Part shown: piece after piece, positions 1-3,177 of the stretch
Position numbering within the stretch: position 1 is the first letter of the stretch
Layout: every line of letters begins with the position of its first letter
NCBI GenBank assembly: GCA_031267175.1
Contig: JAIRZP010000170.1
Location: 1 to 5,944, forward strand
DNA from: Coriobacteriales bacterium
GTDB lineage: Bacteria; Actinomycetota; Coriobacteriia; Coriobacteriales; UBA8131
Direction of reading: 5' to 3'
Length of the DNA: 5,944 nt
Position numbers and translations under genes: made by a program
Notes under the pieces: generated by a model
What the model was told of the DNA's origin: nothing
Databases searched by the model: none
The model's input: only the letters and a program-made list of their open reading frames with translations

Positions 1-65
1 AGGGACCCACTTTGGCAGCAGGTAATCTGTCAGCTTAACAGGCTTCTCTGCCAAAGTGGGTCCCT
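1..65. repeat. Perfect 18-bp inverted repeat, large hairpin
   Basis: The arm at 1-18 (AGGGACCCACTTTGGCAG) is the exact reverse complement of 48-65. The spacer is 29 nt and contains a smaller hairpin, CTGT at 27-30 with ACAG at 38-41. No T-run follows the right arm, so it is not a standard intrinsic terminator for an upstream gene on the plus strand. The left arm starts at the first base of the window, so the palindrome may extend further left. It could be a REP/MITE-like element or a structured end of the preceding transcript. The inverted repeat is certain; its function is not known. Confidence 0.85.
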
Positions 66-116
66 TGCCCCGTCCCCCTGTCCCAGTCACCCCGTCCCCG
101 TTGCTGCACAGGTCCC
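60..116. repeat. GTCCC-rich REP-like tract
   Basis: GTCCC occurs five times here (60, 72, 80, 94 and 112), and the 10-mer CCCCGTCCCC occurs twice (68-77 and 90-99, 22 bp apart). The first copy overlaps the right arm of the 18-bp inverted repeat. The phrase GTCCCCCTGTCCC resembles extragenic palindromic repeats that I recall from other bacteria, but this is from memory. Whether it is repeated elsewhere in this genome cannot be seen here. Confidence 0.4.
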
Positions 117-132
117 TCCAGAGCGGTATACT
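105..132 (+). promoter_or_regulatory. Predicted coaBC promoter (leaderless)
   Basis: The -10 hexamer TATACT is at 127-132, five of six matches to TATAAT. A weak -35 (TGCACA, 105-110) lies 16 bp upstream. The start codon begins only 7 nt after the -10, where transcription would be expected to begin, so the mRNA would have essentially no 5' leader. This fits the lack of any Shine-Dalgarno sequence just before the ATG. Leaderless mRNAs are common in Actinobacteria. Confidence 0.5.
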
Positions 133-139
133 ATCTGCT

Positions 140-1360
140 ATGAAGCAACAAAAACAACACACCGTACTTCTGGGCGTTACGGGCTCTATTGCGGCCTATA
201 AGGCCTGCGAGCTGCTGCGGCTGTTTCAGAAAGCGGGGCTCCGCGTTAAGGTGGCTTTGACCGAGCATGCCCAGAAGCTGGTGGGTGCTGCCACGTTCCG
301 AGCGCTTTCGGGCGAGCCGGTGGTCACAAGCCTCTTTGAGAGTCCGGGCAATCCCATCAACCACATCTCTCTGGCGGATGAGGCCGATGTCCTGGTCATA
401 GCCCCCTGTACGGCAAATGTGCTTAACAAGCTGGCCTCAGGTGTGGCTGACGATCTGCTCACGACGACGGCCCTGGCCACGACGGCTCCGCTCGTGCTGG
501 CACCGGCCATGAACGCCAGGATGCTGCGGCATCTACGTACGCAGGCGTCGTTGGAGCTGCTGGAGGCCGCGGGCGCAACCATCGTCGGTCCCGGCGAAGG
601 CTACCTTGCCTGTGGCGAGGAGGACAGCGGCAGGATGTCCAGCCCAGAGGAGATCTGCACCGCCACGCTTGAGGTTCTGGCCCGTACGCAAAGCCTGGCC
701 GGCAAGCGTGTGCTGATAACCGCCGGGCCTACGCGCGAATACCTTGATCCCGTACGCTTTATCTCCTCACCTTCCAGCGGAAAGACCGGCTACGCCCTGG
801 CACGCGAGGCGGCGGTCCGTGGTGCCAGTGTCGTGTTGGTGAGCGGCCCCACCAGTCAGATATGCCCTCCCGGTGTGGAGTACGTGCCCGTGGTTACCGC
901 CCGGCAGATGCTGGAGGCAGCCAGTGAGCACTTTGCCGATGCCGACCTCGCTATTTTCTCCGCTGCCGTGGCCGACTTCCGTCCGGAGGAGCAGGCACCA
1001 CACAAGCTCAAGAAGGGTGTCGAGCTCCCTCCCACAAACTACACCCTCGCGCTCACGGCCAACCCTGACATCCTGGCTACTCTGGCCGCTCGCCGCACTG
1101 CCGCTGGAGCAGAGCGGCCCTACATCGTAGGCTTTGCCGCCGAGACCGAGGACCTGCTCGCCAATGCCCGGGCAAAACTCAAGGCCAAGGGCGCCGACCT
1201 CATCATCGCCAACGATGTCTCGGACCCGTCCCTCGGTTTTGCCAGTTCGCATAACCAGCTCACCTTCGTCAGCCACGAGGGCAGCAGTCAGACCAGCGTG
1301 CTGAGCAAAAACGACCTCGCCAAGCGTATTCTCGACACACTCACTCCCAAGTTGTGTTAG
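140..1360 (+). CDS. coaBC: Bifunctional phosphopantothenoylcysteine decarboxylase / phosphopantothenate-cysteine ligase (CoaBC/Dfp)
   Basis: CoaBC carries out two consecutive cytosolic steps of coenzyme A synthesis: CTP-dependent joining of cysteine to 4'-phosphopantothenate, then FMN-dependent decarboxylation to 4'-phosphopantetheine. The protein has 406 residues, as I recall the same as E. coli Dfp. The N-terminal flavoprotein (CoaC) half shows the GxTGSIAAYK motif (about 12-21), active-site His75 in NHISLA, the PAMN motif, and Cys158 in LACGEEDSGRM. The C-terminal CoaB half begins near LAGKRVLITAGPTRE and has Arg206, SSGKTG, Ala275 in SAAVADF and Lys289 in HKLKK. All fall at the E. coli positions. 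The one departure is Ser210 where the family has a conserved Asn (usual motif ISNxSSGK, here ISSPSSGK). A longer reading frame starts at 56, but it would translate the GTCCC repeat tract. The ATG at 140 matches the family start and sits 7 nt after a -10 box. Confidence 0.96.
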   Translation: MKQQKQHTVLLGVTGSIAAYKACELLRLFQKAGLRVKVALTEHAQKLVGAATFRALSGEPVVTSLFESPGNPINHISLADEADVLVIAPCTANVLNKLASGVADDLLTTTALATTAPLVLAPAMNARMLRHLRTQASLELLEAAGATIVGPGEGYLACGEEDSGRMSSPEEICTATLEVLARTQSLAGKRVLITAGPTREYLDPVRFISSPSSGKTGYALAREAAVRGASVVLVSGPTSQICPPGVEYVPVVTARQMLEAASEHFADADLAIFSAAVADFRPEEQAPHKLKKGVELPPTNYTLALTANPDILATLAARRTAAGAERPYIVGFAAETEDLLANARAKLKAKGADLIIANDVSDPSLGFASSHNQLTFVSHEGSSQTSVLSKNDLAKRILDTLTPKLC

Positions 1361-1363
1361 AAT
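1355..1363 (+). promoter_or_regulatory. Predicted extended -10 promoter of the infC operon
   Basis: TGT followed by TAGAAT (hexamer 1358-1363) matches an extended -10 element and includes the coaBC stop codon. The best -35 (TCGACA, 1332-1337) is 20 bp away, which is too far to be ideal, so the extended TG would have to compensate. Transcription would start near 1370, giving a leader of about 240 nt before infC that contains all the hairpins described for 1370-1533. Confidence 0.45.
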
Positions 1364-1442
1364 ACTCACGCTGCCTTTTTTGAGGCGGCTCCAAGCGGGA
1401 GCGTTGCTCCCCACCTATACGGCGCACAGGTTGCTGTAGGGT

Positions 1443-1470
1443 TGTACAGAAAGACGCAGGCGTGTACAGA
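1443..1470. repeat. Direct repeat TGTACAGA x2, 20 bp apart
   Basis: TGTACAGA occurs at 1443-1450 and 1463-1470, about two helical turns apart, and each copy contains the palindrome TGTACA. It lies in the infC leader between the early hairpins and the terminator. It could be a protein-binding site, part of the RNA fold, or chance. Confidence 0.35.
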
Positions 1471-1482
1471 GAACCAGAGCCA

Positions 1483-1533
1483 CCGCCCGCGCCGCGCCCG
1501 TACTCCCGTCTGCCTCGCGCCGGCGGGTTTTTT
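1483..1533 (+). terminator. Intrinsic terminator / attenuator before infC
   Basis: CCGCC-C-GCGC (1483-1492) pairs with GCGC-C-GGCGG (1517-1526). This gives nine GC pairs broken by a single C-C mismatch, with a long loop, followed by a run of six T at 1528-1533. It lies 123 nt after coaBC and only 77 nt before the infC start. It could end coaBC transcripts, attenuate the infC operon, or do both. The long loop makes the fold less certain than the T-run. Confidence 0.55.
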
Positions 1534-1600
1534 ATTGGCCGTACCAGGGGAGCACGCAGCACCGAGACTCCCGGGGCACACGCAGTGCCCACAGACAAGA

Positions 1601-1608
1601 GAGGTGAT
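1601..1608 (+). promoter_or_regulatory. infC ribosome binding site that decides an AUU start
   Basis: GAGGTGAT at 1601-1608 matches eight consecutive bases of the consensus complementary to the 16S rRNA 3' end. It overlaps the in-frame TTG at 1608, leaving only 3 nt from GAGG to that codon. The next codon, ATT at 1611, is 6 nt from GAGG, and the following ATC (1614) is 9 nt. ATT is therefore the best-spaced start. Confidence 0.7.
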
Positions 1609-1610
1609 TG

Positions 1611-2216
1611 ATTATCGCTACATCTGAGCCCAGGCTCAACGAAGACATTCAAGCCCGCGAATGCCGCCTCATTGGTATCAACGGTTCGCAACTGGGCATC
1701 TATGGCATTGACGCCGCGCAGAATATTGCCGACGATCAGGGCATGGATCTGGTTGAGATAGCCCCCGATGCCACGCCGCCGGTCTGCCGGGTCATGGATT
1801 ACAGCAAGTACCGCTACGAGCAGGCCCAAAACGCCAAGGCTGCGCGCAAGAAGCAAAACCGCATGGACATCAAGGAGATGAAGTTTCGTCCCAAGATAGA
1901 CACCGGCGACTACGAGACAAAGAAGCGTCACGTCGTCCGCTTTCTTGACGCGGGTGCCAAGGTCAAGATAACCATCATGTTCAGAGGCCGTGAGTTATCT
2001 CATCCCGATAAGGGGCTGAACATCCTGGAGAAGCTGGCCGACGACCTCAAGGAAGGTGCCACCGTAGAGGTGCAACCCAAGCTTGAAGGGCGCAACATGT
2101 TCATGCTGCTGGCGCCTGTCAAGCGCAAGGCCACAAGGCCAAAGGGCACAAACCTCCACGACGGCGGCGTAAGAAATGCAGGCAAGGGCGCACAAGGAGA
2201 ACACAAAAGCGTGTAA
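1611..2216 (+). CDS. infC: Translation initiation factor IF-3
   Basis: IF3 binds the 30S subunit, keeps it apart from 50S, and checks the fidelity of start-codon and initiator-tRNA selection. The 201-residue product has the N-domain with PRLNEDI and the typical MDLVEIAPDATPPVCRVMDYSKYRYE stretch (given here in part as the MDLVEIAP and PPVCRVMDY motifs), then the lysine-rich linker AARKKQ. The C-domain follows with KEMKFRP, RFLDAGAKVKITIMFRGRE and PKLEGRNMFMLLAP. About 30 extra basic and polar residues follow the conserved end, a variable tail. No ATG or GTG lies near the conserved N-terminus. The best-spaced start is ATT, with ATC at 1614 and TTG at 1608 as alternatives. AUU starts on infC underlie autoregulation in E. 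coli, because IF3 itself discriminates against non-canonical starts. It is the first gene of the operon with rpmI and rplT. Confidence 0.95.
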   Translation: MIATSEPRLNEDIQARECRLIGINGSQLGIYGIDAAQNIADDQGMDLVEIAPDATPPVCRVMDYSKYRYEQAQNAKAARKKQNRMDIKEMKFRPKIDTGDYETKKRHVVRFLDAGAKVKITIMFRGRELSHPDKGLNILEKLADDLKEGATVEVQPKLEGRNMFMLLAPVKRKATRPKGTNLHDGGVRNAGKGAQGEHKSV

Positions 2217-2230
2217 GACAAACTAATGCC

Positions 2231-2254
2231 GCGGGGCAAGACGCGGGGCAAAAC
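2231..2254. repeat. Tandem 12-bp duplication after infC
   Basis: GCGGGGCAAGAC (2231-2242) is followed immediately by GCGGGGCAAAAC (2243-2254), with one mismatch. It lies in the infC-rpmI gap. An ATG at 2226 opens a 14-codon frame through it (MPRGKTRGKTTIHP), but there is no well-placed ribosome binding site, so I do not call it a gene. Confidence 0.5.
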
Positions 2255-2286
2255 TACTATCCATCCGTAAAGAAGAAGGTTTAACT

Positions 2287-2388
2287 GTGCGAGCAAACTG
2301 GTCGGAAGATGGTGCAGAAAACGCATCATCGTCTCCCCCGCGATGCTGGCCGGATAAGGCTGAAAGGAACAGACCATGCCCAAGATGA
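2287..2388 (+). CDS. Possible small ORF overlapping the rpmI start
   Basis: A GTG at 2287 has a good Shine-Dalgarno match (AGAAGAAGG, 2271-2279) with 7-nt spacing. It opens a 33-codon frame whose TGA (2386-2388) lies 13 nt inside rpmI in another frame. The predicted peptide begins [12 protein letters not shown] and ends NRPCPR. It is hydrophilic, has no recognisable motif and no known homologue that I can name. If translated, it could couple or compete with rpmI initiation. It may equally be chance, since the same bases form a hairpin that could be an RNA control site. Confidence 0.25.
   Translation: MRANWSEDGAENASSSPPRCWPDKAERNRPCPR
2304..2333 (+). promoter_or_regulatory. Hairpin upstream of rpmI, candidate translational operator
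   Basis: GATGGTGC (2308-2315) pairs with GCATCATC (2323-2330), eight pairs with one G-U and a 7-nt A-rich loop. After a single A-G mismatch, the flanks 2304-2306 and 2332-2334 can add up to three more pairs. It sits between infC and rpmI. In E. coli, L20 represses rpmI-rplT translation by binding RNA in this same inter-gene position. The positional parallel is established knowledge; the binding here is inference. Confidence 0.35.
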
Positions 2389-2573
2389 AGACACACCGTG
2401 GAGCGGCCAAACGCTTCAGGGTTACCGGAACCGGCAAGATTATGCGCTCCAAGGCGTTTAAGAGCCACATTCTGGAGAAGAAGAGCCAGAAGCGTAAGCG
2501 CAACTATCGCCATGAAGCCGAGATTGCGCCATCTGATAAAAAAGTCGTTGCCCGCCAACTGGGCCTCCGATAA
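2376..2573 (+). CDS. rpmI: 50S ribosomal protein L35
   Basis: L35 is a small, very basic protein of the large ribosomal subunit that contacts 23S rRNA. The 65-residue product has the family's usual length and its signature start [21 protein letters not shown], shown here by the motifs MPKMKTH and [10 protein letters not shown]. The middle segment [13 protein letters not shown] and the C-terminal VARQLGLR are also typical. The ribosome binding site AAAGGA (2363-2368) is 7 nt before the ATG. It follows infC after an unusually long 159-nt gap and precedes rplT by 21 nt, so rpmI and rplT are almost certainly co-transcribed. Confidence 0.98.
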   Translation: MPKMKTHRGAAKRFRVTGTGKIMRSKAFKSHILEKKSQKRKRNYRHEAEIAPSDKKVVARQLGLR

Positions 2574-2594
2574 GCAGAGAGGAGTTGAAAGACC

Positions 2595-2954
2595 ATGTCC
2601 CGTGTTAAGAGATCCGTTTCTGCCCGCAAGAAGCGCCGCATCGTTCTGACGCGCGCCAAGGGCTATTATGGTGCCAAATCCCGGTCGTACCGCGCTGCCA
2701 AGGAACAGGTGCAGCATTCGCTCCAGTATGCCTATCGCGACCGCCGCAACAAAAAGCGCGTTATCCGCAGGCTGTGGATCACCCGCATCAACGCGGCCGC
2801 CCGCAAAAGCGGCCTGAGCTACTCGGTGTTCATGCACGGGCTCAAGCTCGCCGGAGTGCAGCTTGACCGCAAGGTTCTCGCCGACCTGGCCGTCAATGAC
2901 GCAAGCTCGTTTGCCGCGCTCACCGACCTTGCCAGAAAAGCCCTGGCAGCTTGA
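2595..2954 (+). CDS. rplT: 50S ribosomal protein L20
   Basis: L20 binds 23S rRNA early in assembly of the 50S subunit and is the usual autoregulator of this operon. The 119-residue product has the family length and the typical motifs: [12 protein letters not shown] at the basic N-terminal helix, [37 protein letters not shown] in the globular part, and the conserved segments [10 protein letters not shown] and ND near the C-terminus. The Shine-Dalgarno AGAGGAG (2578-2584) lies 10 nt before the ATG. It is the last gene of the infC operon; a different gene type follows after 223 nt. Confidence 0.98.
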   Translation: MSRVKRSVSARKKRRIVLTRAKGYYGAKSRSYRAAKEQVQHSLQYAYRDRRNKKRVIRRLWITRINAAARKSGLSYSVFMHGLKLAGVQLDRKVLADLAVNDASSFAALTDLARKALAA

Positions 2955-2962
2955 GCTTTCTT
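2929..2962 (+). terminator. Weak terminator-like hairpin at the end of rplT
   Basis: TGCCAG (2930-2935) pairs perfectly with CTGGCA (2943-2948) around a 7-nt loop, and one G-U pair can extend it. The following bases are only moderately T-rich, with no clean T-run. It overlaps the last codons of rplT. I see no stronger terminator between rplT and the molybdoenzyme gene, so partial read-through is possible. Confidence 0.2.
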
Positions 2963-3020
2963 ACCCTGTAAGTATGAGTCTACTGAGCAAAATCATATGG
3001 TAAGTATGATGCCATTTACC
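2960..3020. repeat. Direct and inverted repeats upstream of the molybdoenzyme
   Basis: GTAAGTATGA occurs at 2968-2977 and 3000-3009, exactly 32 bp (about three helical turns) apart. Each copy is part of an inverted repeat: CTTAC-CCT-GTAAG at 2960-2972, and ATCATA-7 nt-TATGAT at 2992-3010. A further pair, GGTAA/TTACC, spans 2999-3020. The block is more AT-rich than the genes around it and ends about 33 bp before a -10 box. This is where an activator of a promoter with a poor -35 would bind. The regulator is unknown. Confidence 0.5.
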
Positions 3021-3052
3021 CCATTGTAGCCGGTCGGTTCCGCCTGATTGGG

Positions 3053-3058
3053 TATACT
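3053..3058 (+). promoter_or_regulatory. Predicted promoter (-10) of the molybdoenzyme operon
   Basis: TATACT at 3053-3058 is a good -10 box. No TTGACA-like sequence lies 16-18 bp upstream; the nearest, TTGTAG at 3024-3029, is 23 bp away. This suggests activator-dependent transcription. Transcription would start near 3065, giving a 5' leader of about 113 nt that contains the inverted repeat AGGCC (3096-3100) / GGCCT (3127-3131). Confidence 0.4.
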
Positions 3059-3165
3059 GTACAACGCAGATTGCCTGATCGTTCATTTTGCAACTAGGCC
3101 AAGGTGGGAGAACCGAGGGCACGTTCGGCCTTATGTGTTTGTTGGCAAGGTTTCGACAGAGAAGA

Positions 3166-3172
3166 AAGAAGG
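3166..3172 (+). promoter_or_regulatory. Ribosome binding site choosing the ATG at 3178
   Basis: AAGAAGG at 3166-3172 is 5 nt before the ATG. The reading frame is open further upstream, with TTG at 3088 and ATG at 3133, but neither has a comparable site, and the added residues look unlike the family. Confidence 0.75.
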
Positions 3173-3177
3173 TCAGC

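Larger units (their letters stand above)
1370..1610 (+). ncRNA. Structured 5' leader of infC-rpmI-rplT (candidate attenuation leader)
   Basis: Several hairpins lie between the predicted start and infC. They are GCTGCC/GGCGGC (1370-1375 with 1384-1389, one G-U pair), GGGAGC/GCTCCC (1397-1402 with 1406-1411, 3-nt loop), ACCT/AGGT (1413-1416 with 1428-1431), and a terminator-like stem at 1483-1526. Positions 1381-1388 could also pair with 1510-1517 inside the terminator loop (8 bp with two G-U pairs), which would make a pseudoknot or compete with the first hairpin. Regulation of this operon by ribosomal protein L20, using a leader terminator or long-range pairing, is established in Bacillus and E. 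coli. This leader does not obviously match either one, so its identity as an L20 leader is inference. Confidence 0.45.

Noticed and set aside
1..65. Intrinsic terminator or T-box leader
   Set aside because: No T-run follows the stem, and the T-box signature AGGGTGGnACCGCG is absent despite a superficial AGGGACCC.
56..139. N-terminal extension of CoaBC from a start at 56
   Set aside because: It would translate the GTCCC repeat tract and the promoter, adding 28 Pro-rich residues. The ATG at 140 puts every catalytic residue at its E. coli number.
2226..2270. 14-codon ORF MPRGKTRGKTTIHP as a gene
   Set aside because: There is no well-placed Shine-Dalgarno sequence, and it consists mostly of a tandem DNA duplication.
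2223..2837. Minus-strand 204-codon frame across rpmI and rplT
   Set aside because: It overlaps two certain ribosomal protein genes and shows no protein family features.
3088..3177. Molybdoenzyme start at TTG 3088 or ATG 3133, possibly adding a signal peptide
   Set aside because: The added residues contain no twin-arginine or hydrophobic signal segment, although RRKK is present, and neither start has a good ribosome binding site. ATG 3178 has one.
3065..3177. Molybdenum-cofactor riboswitch in the molybdoenzyme leader
   Set aside because: Only a simple AGGCC/GGCCT inverted repeat is visible. I could not recognise the conserved Moco RNA core.
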